Assembly: GCA_020050835.1 (NCBI GenBank)
Contig: JAGVKB010000066.1
Coordinates: 1 to 64,000 of the forward strand
Origin: Candidatus Obscuribacterales bacterium
GTDB lineage: Bacteria > Cyanobacteriota > Vampirovibrionia > Obscuribacterales > Obscuribacteraceae
Direction: 5' to 3'
Length of the DNA stretch: 64,000 nucleotides
The notes beneath the pieces are model-generated. The model ran no database searches and was not told where the DNA came from. It worked only from the letters and a program-made list of their open reading frames with translations. This document shows, piece by piece, positions 1-8,885 of the stretch. A program made the position numbers and the translations under genes. The number at the start of each line of letters is the position of its first letter. Within the stretch, counting starts at the first letter, position 1.

Positions 1-172
1 CGTTAAGCATCTGCGCTCTCTGCATCTTCCAAGACGGTCGCTGCAACCCAAGTTGTATATTCCCCCGCACTAGACAAGTTTAGATGCTTCGGTCGAGGCC
101 GATTCGCCCGTCGAAGCTCTAACCCGGCCGGGCATAACAGTAGAGTCACTCTGGAGCCAAAGTAAAGCAGCG

Positions 173-1666
173 ATGCCGACGAAGCAGCTAATCAATCTAA
201 AGCTCTCTCATAAAGGAATGATCTTGGTCTGCGTACCGCTTGCCTTCGAACTGATATTCGTCACGTCGCTGGCCTTTCAATTGCATCAAGCCGAGCAGGA
301 GACAGCCAGGCAGTATCGCTCTAAAACAATTATCGCAGAGGTAGACAGCCTTCAGAATATTTTCCTGGAGCAGGTAGCGATCGCCTCACTCTATGCCACC
401 ACAAAGAACAAGTCGCTTGGAGATCAGCTCAGTCAAAAGGCTGTTGAGTCCGACCAAAGATTCAAGCGACTGAGACAGCAGTGTCAGGGGCGGACCGATC
501 AGTTAGCGCTGCTCGACAAGGTGGAGCAGATCTACCAGCGCGAGCAGACTTTGGCCAATGAGTTGCGGCGAGCGATCGAATCTAATACAAGAGAGCTCAC
601 ATTTATTCGCGCAACAGACCTGACGCAAGAAGGAGGAAATCTTGCCAAAGAGATGAATCAAGGACTCGAAAGATTCGTCGCCTTCGAGCGTGCAGGACAG
701 GCCGAACAATCACAATCAGTTGCCAATTCAAAACTGCTCGTCAAGACAATCCTGGCCGTTGGCATCCTTCTCAACATTTTACTTGCTTTGGCTCTAGCCA
801 TGTTCTTCAACAAAGTAACGGCCAGCAGATTGGATGTTCTCATGGACAATACCAAACGGATGACTCAACAGAAAGATCTCAATCCGCTGCTCGATGGCAC
901 AGACGAGCTGGCGCATCTCGATCAAGTCTTCCACGAGATGGCCGATGGACTGGCACAGGTAGAGAAGCTCAAGAAGGAGTTCGTGGCGATGATTAGCCAT
1001 GACCTGAGAGCTCCCCTGTCGGCATTGCAAATGTATCTATCGCTTCTGGTCGAAGGCACTTACGGTCAGATGAATGAAGTCGGCGAACGGCGCGGGCAGA
1101 GTGCGCTCAAAAGCGTTGCTCAACTGGTAAAGCTGATCAACGATTTGCTGGATATGGAGAAGCTCGAGGCAGGCAGAATGGAGATGAACTTCAAACAAAC
1201 TGAGCTTTCCTCGGTTGTGGAGTACTCGGTGGAGTCCGTGCGCAACCTTGCCGAAGGACCTGGAATCAATGTAGAGTTCGACAATGTTGATTTCAAAATT
1301 ACCGCCGATGGTGACAGGCTCGCCCAGGTATTGATCAATCTGCTTTCTAACGCCATCAAGTTCTCGCCAGCTGGCGGTACGGTGCGAGTGACTGGCTCGA
1401 AGAGTCTTGAAGCAATTACAATCTCCGTAAGCGATCAAGGTCAAGGCATTCCGCCTCAATATCAGCAAACGATTTTCGAACGATTCAAACAGGTACCAGG
1501 GCAGAAAAAGGGTGGCACCGGACTCGGTCTGCCAATCTGCAAATCGATAGTCGAGCAACATGGTGGAACGATCGGCGTCGACTCAGAGGAAGGCAAGGGA
1601 ACCACATTTTGGTTCGAATTGCCGTTTGAACGCGGGGTCGAGCTATCACAGGCACGCTCCACCTGA
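173..1666 (+). CDS. Membrane sensor histidine kinase (HAMP-HisKA-HATPase)
   Basis: This 497-residue sensor kinase autophosphorylates on His and would pass the phosphate to a response regulator. Two membrane segments (about residues 15-37 and 187-211) bracket an extracytoplasmic region of about 150 residues with no recognised sensor fold. A HAMP-like linker follows. The H-box SHDLRAPL carries the phospho-accepting His at about residue 276. The N-box (NLLSNAIKFSP) and G-box (GTGLGLPICKSIVEQHGG) are intact, so it should be active. The nearest gene is a convergent PP2C phosphatase. No response regulator is adjacent, so it is an orphan kinase and its partner and stimulus are unknown. Confidence 0.93.
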   Translation: MPTKQLINLKLSHKGMILVCVPLAFELIFVTSLAFQLHQAEQETARQYRSKTIIAEVDSLQNIFLEQVAIASLYATTKNKSLGDQLSQKAVESDQRFKRLRQQCQGRTDQLALLDKVEQIYQREQTLANELRRAIESNTRELTFIRATDLTQEGGNLAKEMNQGLERFVAFERAGQAEQSQSVANSKLLVKTILAVGILLNILLALALAMFFNKVTASRLDVLMDNTKRMTQQKDLNPLLDGTDELAHLDQVFHEMADGLAQVEKLKKEFVAMISHDLRAPLSALQMYLSLLVEGTYGQMNEVGERRGQSALKSVAQLVKLINDLLDMEKLEAGRMEMNFKQTELSSVVEYSVESVRNLAEGPGINVEFDNVDFKITADGDRLAQVLINLLSNAIKFSPAGGTVRVTGSKSLEAITISVSDQGQGIPPQYQQTIFERFKQVPGQKKGGTGLGLPICKSIVEQHGGTIGVDSEEGKGTTFWFELPFERGVELSQARST

Positions 1667-1690
1667 CGCTAAGCGGAAGTATCAACGCTA

Positions 1691-2482
1691 TTAGTACAGC
1701 TGGGATACGTCAGCAGTAGACATTACTTTCACCGGCGCCGCTACATATTGAATCGCCACCACCGTGATATTGTCCGGCGCGCCCTCGAACAGCGTCTCGG
1801 CAAGCAGGGTGTCGCAAACAGAACCGGGCTCATCGCATTTCTCGACTACTTCACCAATCTGCTCTTCATGCATGACGGCAGACAGTCCGTCGGTAGATAG
1901 AATGATCCAATCTCCCGGGACAAGCTCGACCGGCGTTTGATCTATCTCTACTTTGCTCTTGTGACCGACACAGCGGGTGAGATAGTGCCGGAATGGACTC
2001 GTCTTCAATTGCTCAGGTGTAAGATGACCATTAATCAGCATCTCCATGATCATTGTGTGATCTTGCGTAAGAACGACTGTTTTGTTGTTCCGCACAAGAT
2101 ATGCGCGCGAATCGCCGACGTGCGCAATGTGCATAAATCCATCGTCCGACTGCACGGCAACAACGATTGTCGTACCCATTCGGCGCAACTCAGGACTAAC
2201 AGCTGCCGTGCTGAATACTGTTTGATTGGCGCTTGAAACAGCTTCCGCCAGCCATTGATGTATGCCCTCGCGGTCATCAGCAGGCGGCGGATGCCGCTTC
2301 CACAGCATTTCGACCGCCTCTACCGCCAGCCTGCTAGCTACCGCCCCACCTTTGGACCCGCCCATCCCATCAGCAACTACATATACTCTTTGATCCGGGC
2401 TTATGTAGTAACTATCTTGATTGTCCGCACGCACAAGTCCCCTGTCTGTCACCGCGGACACTCGCCAATTCAAACTGTTCAT
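1691..2482 (-). CDS. PP2C-family protein Ser/Thr phosphatase
   Basis: This 263-residue soluble metal-dependent phosphatase (PppA/Stp type) removes phosphate from Ser/Thr residues. Metal-binding and catalytic motifs appear in the expected order: RADNQDSYY near the start, VADGMGG, HVGDSRAYL, LSTDGLS and the terminal DNITVV. The start is an ATG preceded by GGAG six bases upstream. It is convergent with the histidine kinase and divergent from a potassium channel. The natural partner in this window would be the Ser/Thr kinase at 28047-30815, although the two are not adjacent. Identification is secure; the substrate is inferred. Confidence 0.93.
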   Translation of the reverse strand: MNSLNWRVSAVTDRGLVRADNQDSYYISPDQRVYVVADGMGGSKGGAVASRLAVEAVEMLWKRHPPPADDREGIHQWLAEAVSSANQTVFSTAAVSPELRRMGTTIVVAVQSDDGFMHIAHVGDSRAYLVRNNKTVVLTQDHTMIMEMLINGHLTPEQLKTSPFRHYLTRCVGHKSKVEIDQTPVELVPGDWIILSTDGLSAVMHEEQIGEVVEKCDEPGSVCDTLLAETLFEGAPDNITVVAIQYVAAPVKVMSTADVSQLY

Positions 2483-2696
2483 CTGCTACTCCCTGCCGGT
2501 TCTCTGGTGCTCCCGCACTGTCACCCAACCGCGTCACAAGTGGTCTATGCCCAGTTGGAAGGGCAGAATAGTGCGATGCAGCCAACTATTTCCTAAGAAT
2601 GTGCTAAGCCCAGAAGCCATTAACTCGAGCATCACTTCGCTAAAATGTAGCTTAGCTTTAGCCGAACTCTCATTGAAAGCAGGGTCGCTTCCACGC

Positions 2697-3431
2697 ATGA
2701 AGACTCATAAGCAAATTGGTTGGCTGTCCGACCTGGTTCGGCCCCAGAACTACTCGAGCATGCTTGTGACTTCAGTCACCTTGATTCTGATCGCACCGCT
2801 GGTCGATAATACGCCCTGGGGTCGCGTTTTGATGTTACTGCTAGTCATTCTTTCGATGCTTTCCGGCGCTGTGGCAATTAGCGATCGGAAGCACGAGAAG
2901 GTTGTCGGAGTCAGCTTAGCCGGGCTGGCAATCTTTTTTCTTGGGTTTGCTTCGGTTTTCGAGAGTGCGTTGTTCGGACAGACCTACTTCTGGTTGATCG
3001 GAGATGGGCTTGCGCTGCTGTTCTTTCTCGTTACCGGAACGATCATGCTGCGCGATATCTTCTCAGGCGAAGTAACCGGCAACCGAATCTGCGGCGCAAT
3101 CTGCGTCTACCTCCTCTTGGGCCTCTCATTTGCTATTCTCCACCAGGCAGTCTTAATGATTGACCCGCATTCACTGCGCTTCAATCAAGAGCTGTTGGAA
3201 TCAATCTCCGAGGCACAACAGACCGGACGTCCGCGTGTTTTCTCGATGCTGATTTACTACAGCTTTTGCACTTTGAGTACACTCGGATATGGCGACATCT
3301 CGCCGGTCGGAACGATCGCGCGCACTCTTTCGTGGCTGGAGGCGGTTTGCGGCCAGATGTACCTGACCATTTTGGTGGCCCGTCTGGTCGGGCAATACGG
3401 AAATGCAAAATCGCGCGCGGCAATCGATTAG
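2697..3431 (+). CDS. Six-TM potassium channel
   Basis: This 244-residue membrane protein ends in a pore module with the selectivity filter TLGYGD, the hallmark of K+ channels, followed by the last helix. About four or five hydrophobic helices precede the pore, giving a voltage-gated-like 6-TM layout. No S4 helix with regular Arg/Lys spacing is seen and no C-terminal RCK domain is present, so the gating signal is not apparent. The frame stays open upstream to 2421, but that stretch is not hydrophobic and overlaps the leader of the divergent phosphatase gene. The ATG at 2697 places the first TM properly. Confidence 0.88.
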   Translation: MKTHKQIGWLSDLVRPQNYSSMLVTSVTLILIAPLVDNTPWGRVLMLLLVILSMLSGAVAISDRKHEKVVGVSLAGLAIFFLGFASVFESALFGQTYFWLIGDGLALLFFLVTGTIMLRDIFSGEVTGNRICGAICVYLLLGLSFAILHQAVLMIDPHSLRFNQELLESISEAQQTGRPRVFSMLIYYSFCTLSTLGYGDISPVGTIARTLSWLEAVCGQMYLTILVARLVGQYGNAKSRAAID

Positions 3432-3452
3432 TTAGGCTGGCACGAGCACCGA

Positions 3453-3475
3453 GAGCGCCGCCAGCCTGGCGGCTC
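3453..3475. terminator. GC-rich hairpin between convergent genes
   Basis: GCCGCCAG and CTGGCGGC form a tight stem between the end of the channel gene and the end of the convergent lipoprotein gene. No U-tract follows, so termination is only a guess from position. Confidence 0.35.
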
Positions 3476-3589
3476 GCCGGCATTTTAAGGCTGCAATCCC
3501 GAGGGTGCCGGACTGCCAGGACGGATTACGAATGAATCCTGCCTCTCATTGCAAGACGGCAAGTAGTGCGCAAGCAGTATGTGCTCTTT

Positions 3590-4636
3590 TCAATCGCCGG
3601 ACACTCCGGCGTCTTGATTCGAATCACGGCGCACTTCACCTTCCAGTATTACTTTGTCGACAAAGTCTCCAGCTGGTCCATATCTGACTGAAGCAGCTTC
3701 AACTTTCAAGGTGCCGGCATCGACGGCCGAAAATTGTATGTCGTTTTCGGAGAAGGCGTGGCTGACACCACCAGTCAGCCGGCTTACATCCGATTCGTAG
3801 GTAAGAACCTGTTGCTCTATGACCTCGGCAGAGAGCGTATTAACGCTATCGCTCAGCAACCGGCCCGAAAGGTTATTTCCAGTCACACCAGTGCCTGGCT
3901 CGAACAGGCCCAAATGAAGTATGTAGATGAAAGGCTGACCGGCGATCGGACGAATGCTCCCTATCTTCACCCAACCAGGACCGGGGGAATCGGCCGATTG
4001 CTGGTCGACAACCATATTTTGACTGGCAAAGAATCGGAAGTGATTGGCAGTGGCAGGTTTGGAAAAGTAAACTTGAGCCGGCTTAAGTTCCATTTTGCGA
4101 TCGCCGCCTTCGGTGAATTTGAATGTGACCTGACCGCTGGTTCCCGGCTGCATCAAACTTTGAGTCTGAGAGAACTCGGCGGGATCGAACCGAGCGCACA
4201 GCGGATTATATTGAAACACTTTGATCGTCAACGTACCGCTCCAGCTGCCATGCCAATCGTCAGGAAACGATCCTGACTTGCTGATACCACCAGTCAGGAC
4301 AGTAGGCTTGCTCCATGTCGTATCCAGCTTTGGCGTCAAGGACTTAAGCTTGACAGGCAATTGCGCACCATTTTCAGAAAGCAGCTGGGCAATCCGGCCC
4401 TTTGCCGGAGCAGCGCCGAAAGAGCCGGACTTCCCCCTGCCAGTGGTGGCATTAGCAGCTTTTGCGCTCTCGCCACCAGATTTGGTGCTAGAATCGCTGC
4501 CGCTCGAGGGGCTTAGGTCGTATTTCGGTTGTTCAACACCAGACAATCCGGACGACAAGGAGAGCGAGCAACTGGAGAGCACGCTCAGAATTGACAAAAG
4601 TCCGCCGGCAAGAAATCGCACTCTTCCATTTATCAA
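3590..4636 (-). CDS. Exported lipoprotein of unknown function
   Basis: This 348-residue protein starts at a TTG with GGGAG eight bases upstream. The N-terminus has a basic residue pair, a hydrophobic core and the lipobox-like LSSC at about residues 20-23, so lipidation is likely. A Ser/Gly/Lys-rich low-complexity region follows (about 25-95), then a more ordered domain with motifs such as WHGSWSG and many beta-like stretches. I recognise no family. It is adjacent to the FSLGxMK paralog cluster, but no functional link is evident. Confidence 0.75.
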   Translation of the reverse strand: MINGRVRFLAGGLLSILSVLSSCSLSLSSGLSGVEQPKYDLSPSSGSDSSTKSGGESAKAANATTGRGKSGSFGAAPAKGRIAQLLSENGAQLPVKLKSLTPKLDTTWSKPTVLTGGISKSGSFPDDWHGSWSGTLTIKVFQYNPLCARFDPAEFSQTQSLMQPGTSGQVTFKFTEGGDRKMELKPAQVYFSKPATANHFRFFASQNMVVDQQSADSPGPGWVKIGSIRPIAGQPFIYILHLGLFEPGTGVTGNNLSGRLLSDSVNTLSAEVIEQQVLTYESDVSRLTGGVSHAFSENDIQFSAVDAGTLKVEAASVRYGPAGDFVDKVILEGEVRRDSNQDAGVSGD

Positions 4637-4707
4637 GAGAAGAGCTCCCTAATTCGACGGAGGCAGCGGCTGCCAGCAGTCCAGCCGCACGTTCCAAGCC
4701 TGAGCGC

Positions 4708-5121
4708 TCATTTCATCTCACCGAGGCTGAACGCATCCTTGCTAAACGGCTTGTCGTCGGAGTTAACCCAACTGTTGGCGACACCGGTATAAAGCCCTTC
4801 GACCCCACCGCTGAAAACTCCCCAGGGCAGTGAGATGATGCCAGCCGGCACGAGAAACACCGGATTTCGACTTTCCCCGACCAGCTCTTTGGTGTCACTG
4901 ACGGTGCACTCGACAGACTTGCGAAAGATAGCAATCGGCGTGCCAACTATAACGCCGGTAGTAAATGATGCCAATCGTTGAGTAACATTCTTGCCACCAG
5001 CAACGGAAGGCGAGCCCGTTTTCTTGCCTGACTGCTGCGGACCATCATCTGCGCTGGACGGAGCAGCCAGAGCAATGGCGAGAAAGGAGCCGATTACAGT
5101 CGCAGACCAATATTTGTTCAT
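4708..5121 (-). CDS. Small exported FSLGxMK-family protein, copy 1
   Basis: This is a 137-residue protein with a signal peptide (about residues 1-24, ending ...PSSA). The mature part has two glycine-rich hydrophobic segments (around GVIVGTPIAIF and PAGIISLPWGVFSGG) separated by a charged stretch containing ELVGE. It ends in NSWVNSDDKPFSKD and FSLGEMK. ATG 5121 is chosen over GTG 5130 because AGGTG lies six bases upstream of it. It is one of three local paralogs with the same core (VGTPIA..R.S) and the same extreme C-terminus. Function is unknown. Confidence 0.8.
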   Translation of the reverse strand: MNKYWSATVIGSFLAIALAAPSSADDGPQQSGKKTGSPSVAGGKNVTQRLASFTTGVIVGTPIAIFRKSVECTVSDTKELVGESRNPVFLVPAGIISLPWGVFSGGVEGLYTGVANSWVNSDDKPFSKDAFSLGEMK

Positions 5122-5352
5122 GCTCGACACCTTTTATACTAAGCGGTTGATTATTGATTGGAAAACTTGCCGACAGCTCTCATCTAAGCAATGATTATCT
5201 CCGCCTGACATCCATTGTTGACAAACATTTCACACCACTGCCAGCTCTGTGTGTCAAGGACAGGCTTTGTAATGCTTACGCTTGGCAAGGCGTCACAGCA
5301 AGTAGTTTTGGTGTAGAGTAGGATTAGTTCTCGGGGACAAAAGGGGTCAAGC

Positions 5353-5733
5353 ATGACAAGAAGATTTGCAGCACTTATTTGCGGTACGGCACTTTCAGCA
5401 ATGAGCGCAGCACCGGCATTCGCAGCGGAAGCACCAGATGTAGCCAAAGCGCTCGTACTGACTCCGCTGAGACTGGTGGCTTTTAGTGCTGGTGCAGTGA
5501 TCGGAACTCCGATTGCCGTATTGAGAAAGTCATATGCCAATACGCACGAAACATTCAGCAGTAAGAGCGACAATAAGGTCATGGCTGCAGGCACGGCGCT
5601 GGCTGCGCTTCCAGTTGGAATTTTCACAGGCACGCTGGAAGGTGTCTTTCTTGGAACGAAAAACAGCTGGATGAACAGCACAGAACATCCGTTCGGGAAA
5701 GACTCATTCAGCCTGGGTGAGATGAAAGAATAA
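5353..5733 (+). CDS. Small exported FSLGxMK-family protein, copy 2
   Basis: This 126-residue paralog is divergent from copy 1. Its signal peptide ends near AFAAE (about residue 25). The core GAVIGTPIAVLRKS and the terminal NSWMNSTEHPFGKD and FSLGEMKE are retained, but the middle ELVGE block is replaced by a Ser/Lys/Asn-rich stretch, so it is the most diverged copy. AAGGGG six bases before the ATG is a strong ribosome-binding site. The gene ends in a good intrinsic terminator at 5757-5787, so it is an independent unit. Function is unknown. Confidence 0.8.
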   Translation: MTRRFAALICGTALSAMSAAPAFAAEAPDVAKALVLTPLRLVAFSAGAVIGTPIAVLRKSYANTHETFSSKSDNKVMAAGTALAALPVGIFTGTLEGVFLGTKNSWMNSTEHPFGKDSFSLGEMKE

Positions 5734-5756
5734 CAATTCCATTTTGCTAAATTGAG

Positions 5757-5787
5757 CGGGACGGTGCGCTAAGCACCGCCCCGTTTT
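5757..5787 (+). terminator. Intrinsic terminator of FSLGxMK copy 2
   Basis: An 11-bp GC-rich stem (CGGGACGGTGC with GCACCGCCCCG, one A-C mismatch) and a 5-nt loop are followed directly by TTTT, 24 bases after the stop codon. Confidence 0.8.
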
Positions 5788-5839
5788 ATCAGACAGGCAC
5801 AGTCACGAATTCTCGTAGCTGATAAACTCGACTGATTGC

Positions 5840-6292
5840 TTACTTCATGTCACCCAAGCTGAACGAATCCTTGCTAAAAGGATTGTCATCAGCATTGGTC
5901 CAGGCATTGCCGATTGCATGCGCCAGCCCGTAGATTCCGCCGCTCATGATCCCGGCAGGAACGCCCAGAACTGAAGCAGGAGCGAGTATTAGAGGATTCT
6001 CCGTTTCGCCGACCAGCTCTCTGGTGGCACTGACGACTTCACGCTTTGACATTCTGACAAAGGCAATCGGCGTACCAACTACCACGCCGGCGACAAAGGC
6101 AGGAACATTCTTAGGCACCTTCGAAAACATGCCGCCCAGTCGTCCGATCGGACCAGAGGAGGAGCTTTTGGACGAAGTTTGTGAAGCGTCCGAATCGGTC
6201 TTGGGAGCAGCTGACTCCTCTGCGCCGGAAGGAAGCCTTGTCGCTGCCAAAAGGCTAAAAGCACACAACATTGCTGCAATTGATCGCTTCAT
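5840..6292 (-). CDS. Small exported FSLGxMK-family protein, copy 3
   Basis: This 150-residue paralog is convergent with copy 2. ATG 6292 gives a clean signal peptide (MKRSIAAMLCAFSLLAATRL, then a site near GAEES) and has AAGGA upstream; the longer open frame to 6382 lacks such features. A Ser/Asp-rich linker (about 30-55) precedes the shared core GVVVGTPIAFVRMS, the ELVGE block, a glycine-rich hydrophobic segment, and the terminal NAWTNADDNPFSKD and FSLGDMK. It is closer to copy 1 than to copy 2. Function is unknown. Confidence 0.8.
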   Translation of the reverse strand: MKRSIAAMLCAFSLLAATRLPSGAEESAAPKTDSDASQTSSKSSSSGPIGRLGGMFSKVPKNVPAFVAGVVVGTPIAFVRMSKREVVSATRELVGETENPLILAPASVLGVPAGIMSGGIYGLAHAIGNAWTNADDNPFSKDSFSLGDMK

Positions 6293-6569
6293 GGTAGGTT
6301 CCTTAATGACATTATGTTCTGAAGGTAAGAGCCTGGGAGCAGAGCGTACCTGCTCGATTATCCATGCCTGACAACCGTGCATGGCGAATCAAGCGCCGAA
6401 ATCATCACCCCTGCCTGGAGTAATAGACTTAGACCGACGCTTGCATGCAGCATCGACATCGAAGCACCTGCCAGCCCAGGAATATGTGGTAAATACTGAA
6501 TTAGTAGCAGTTTCAATCTGGCATTCTTTCAAATTCGCCAGAATCGCCGTCGATTTGGAGCCTAAAACT

Positions 6570-7589
6570 ATGCCGGTTTGCCGGTCAATCATTCAAATCG
6601 CACACCGCTCATCCCGAGTTGCTTTACTCTTAATGGTCTGGTGCGCAACCGCCTGCTCAAGCCTAGCTCAAGATGTTGGGATGAATCTTCCCAGCCAATT
6701 GAAACAAGAGATAGGCGATGTGGCAAACTTGCGCAATATAACCACGCAATTTCTCCAAGGCGGAGGGCGCTGGTTCCCCACGCCGAAAGGAGACGACGCA
6801 GATCTCGCCAACTACCTAAGAGATTTGCAAGAACGTCTCGGGCAGTTCAAGCAAGATTGGGACACGAAAGAGTCTCTCGAGACATTGAAACATGACATGC
6901 GTCAGGTCGACGAAAGCTATGACAACGTAGAAGCCACTTTGCCTAAGGTGGGAGGCAATAAGGATGTAGCGAACGACTGGAATGCCGTTCAAAGAGATAT
7001 GTCTGGTGTCCGCCAAACGTTCGATGCGGTCGTTGCAAACAGCGACGGCAGCACGGCCAATAAAGATGAGAGTACACCGACCGTACCAGACCTGATTCAG
7101 AAACTGGGCATGGAAACGCAAGGATACAAAGGCTCGCTCGGCGCGTTTTTGAATATGCCCACCCGAATTCCGCCTAATAACAATGAAGATTTGATGCTGG
7201 TTCAATCACTCAAACAGTTCGAGCAGATGCTCTCCAAATTTGCAAGGGAAACAGAGTTAGGACGTCCAATTCAATTTCTTCAAGAACAGATGAAGCAGAT
7301 TCGATACGTCGCTCGCAAGATGGACCCTTACATGGAGGCTGTCGGTCCGGACGATACAACTATCCAACGCTGGCAACAGATGCGCTCGACGGTCGAGCAA
7401 CTGCATGAGTTGATCGGCAATAAGCCAGAAGGCAGCGATGCGGCTTATCTCGAGCCGATCCCGTCGGCCCAGCCAGCCCAGAGCCTGCCCGGAGTTGGAC
7501 CGGCGGCGGGTCAACCGCAGCCCGGCAGCCGCTTCGGCTCATCCGGAGACGGAGCACCGTTGCCGCAGGACAACCTTCCTGGATTATAA
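6570..7589 (+). CDS. Secreted protein with two duplicated helical modules (family A)
   Basis: This 339-residue protein starts at ATG 6570, which places a signal peptide (MPVCRSIIQ... to SSLAQ) at the N-terminus; the frame is open upstream to 6381 without signal-like sequence. Two related modules of about 100 residues follow. Each begins with a hydrophobic helix and a Pro-rich turn (GRWFPTP in the first, TRIPP in the second), continues with Gln/Leu-rich helices, and ends with a W-centred helix (NDWNAVQRD, QRWQQMRST). The C-terminus is Pro/Gly/Gln-rich. The gene at 8886-9854 is a paralog with the same two-module plan. I recognise no named family. Confidence 0.75.
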   Translation: MPVCRSIIQIAHRSSRVALLLMVWCATACSSLAQDVGMNLPSQLKQEIGDVANLRNITTQFLQGGGRWFPTPKGDDADLANYLRDLQERLGQFKQDWDTKESLETLKHDMRQVDESYDNVEATLPKVGGNKDVANDWNAVQRDMSGVRQTFDAVVANSDGSTANKDESTPTVPDLIQKLGMETQGYKGSLGAFLNMPTRIPPNNNEDLMLVQSLKQFEQMLSKFARETELGRPIQFLQEQMKQIRYVARKMDPYMEAVGPDDTTIQRWQQMRSTVEQLHELIGNKPEGSDAAYLEPIPSAQPAQSLPGVGPAAGQPQPGSRFGSSGDGAPLPQDNLPGL

Positions 7590-7639
7590 GAATAGTTGCT
7601 TTATTAGTCATTGTTCAGGATCGATCCTGAAAAGGTCCA

Positions 7640-8827
7640 TTGACTGCCCGTCGATCAGACAAGTACGATCTCAAGGATCGAACAGGGTCATTGCCTTTGT
7701 CTACCACACCAACAATTCCAGGTCTTTTACAAACTACCCAAGTCCAATCGGAACCGGCAGTTGCCACCGCGCGCGAGCAGGTAACCGGCGTCGGCACCTG
7801 GTTTTTGCGTAACATCTGGTATTTTGCCTACCCCGGCCAACAGCTTAAGTCCGGCAAAACAGTAGCCAAAACCATCTTGGGTGAGCCAATCTTAATCGGG
7901 CGCGATTCTTCCGGCAAAGTATTCGCCATGAAGGATGTCTGCCCTCACCAGGCAGTACCGCTGAGCATGGGCCGATTTGACGGCTGCCAGGTCGAATGCC
8001 CGTTCCACGGTTGGAAATTTGGCGTAGACGGAGTCTGCACGGAGATTCCCTCACTCGTGGACGACCAAGATTTCAATGTTTGCCGCATCAAAGCTCAAGC
8101 TTATCCCTGCAGAGAAGTGCAGGGAAGTATCTGGGTCTTCATCGGCGATCATACAGCCGATCTTCCAGCAGTACCGGTTGCTCCGGGTCTGACTGATATC
8201 AAATACTGCCAGAGCACCGTCACACTAATGATTCCCACTCATATTGACTATGCCTGCGCCGCTTTGATCGACCCCGCCCACGTGCCTTATGTGCACAATG
8301 CCTGGTGGTGGCGCTCCACGCGCAACATGAAAGAGAAAAGCAAGAAGTACATTCCCGATGATAATGGCTGGACTATGGTCAAGCACCAGCCACCGGGGCA
8401 CTCGATCGTTTTCAAATTGATCGGCAAAAAGATCGAAACTGAAATCAGCTTTCGGCTGCCTGGTTGCCGGCGTGAGTATCTCTCCTATCGGGGTCGCACA
8501 TTCCTTTCGGGCATCTCAACCTTGACCCCGATTGACGAAACGCACACCGAATTGAATCACACAACTTACTGGACGATTCCAGGCACCAGCTTCATCTCGC
8601 CGATCGTTGATTACTTTGTCCGCGAGTTTCTCGGTCAGGATAAAACCATCGCTGAGATGCAAGAAGTAGGTTTGCGCAGTAAACCGAATTTGATCATGAC
8701 AATCAAGGACGCGGGTACACCGGGACACTGGTACTTTCTGCTCAAGAAAGAATGGGCACTGTCACGCGCAGAAAGTCGTCCGTTCAAGAATCCCGTAATA
8801 GAATCAATCCTTCGTTGGCGCAGTTGA
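7640..8827 (+). CDS. Rieske [2Fe-2S] oxygenase, pheophorbide-a-oxygenase-like
   Basis: This oxygenase subunit of about 395 residues couples electron transfer through a Rieske cluster to O2 activation at a mononuclear iron. The Rieske motif CPHQAVPLS...CPFHGWKF supplies two Cys and two His. The iron site is visible as DPAHVPYVH (Asp-x2-His-x4-His), as in the pheophorbide a/chlorophyllide a oxygenase group. The C-terminus has a Trp-rich segment but no clear TM anchor. TTG 7640 follows AAAGG closely; TTG 7691 (378 residues) is an alternative. No reductase or ferredoxin gene is next to it, so the redox partner and substrate are unknown. It lies between two secreted family-A proteins on the same strand. 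Confidence 0.88.
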   Translation: MTARRSDKYDLKDRTGSLPLSTTPTIPGLLQTTQVQSEPAVATAREQVTGVGTWFLRNIWYFAYPGQQLKSGKTVAKTILGEPILIGRDSSGKVFAMKDVCPHQAVPLSMGRFDGCQVECPFHGWKFGVDGVCTEIPSLVDDQDFNVCRIKAQAYPCREVQGSIWVFIGDHTADLPAVPVAPGLTDIKYCQSTVTLMIPTHIDYACAALIDPAHVPYVHNAWWWRSTRNMKEKSKKYIPDDNGWTMVKHQPPGHSIVFKLIGKKIETEISFRLPGCRREYLSYRGRTFLSGISTLTPIDETHTELNHTTYWTIPGTSFISPIVDYFVREFLGQDKTIAEMQEVGLRSKPNLIMTIKDAGTPGHWYFLLKKEWALSRAESRPFKNPVIESILRWRS

Positions 8828-8885
8828 AGCACCACTTACCGCAATGTGCTAAAAAGTAATCTCCAAAGAAAGAGGGATTTTCTCC

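Noticed and set aside
1037-1561. 174-residue minus-strand open frame opposite the histidine kinase
   Set aside because: It covers the conserved H, N and G boxes of the kinase on the other strand and has no own start signal.
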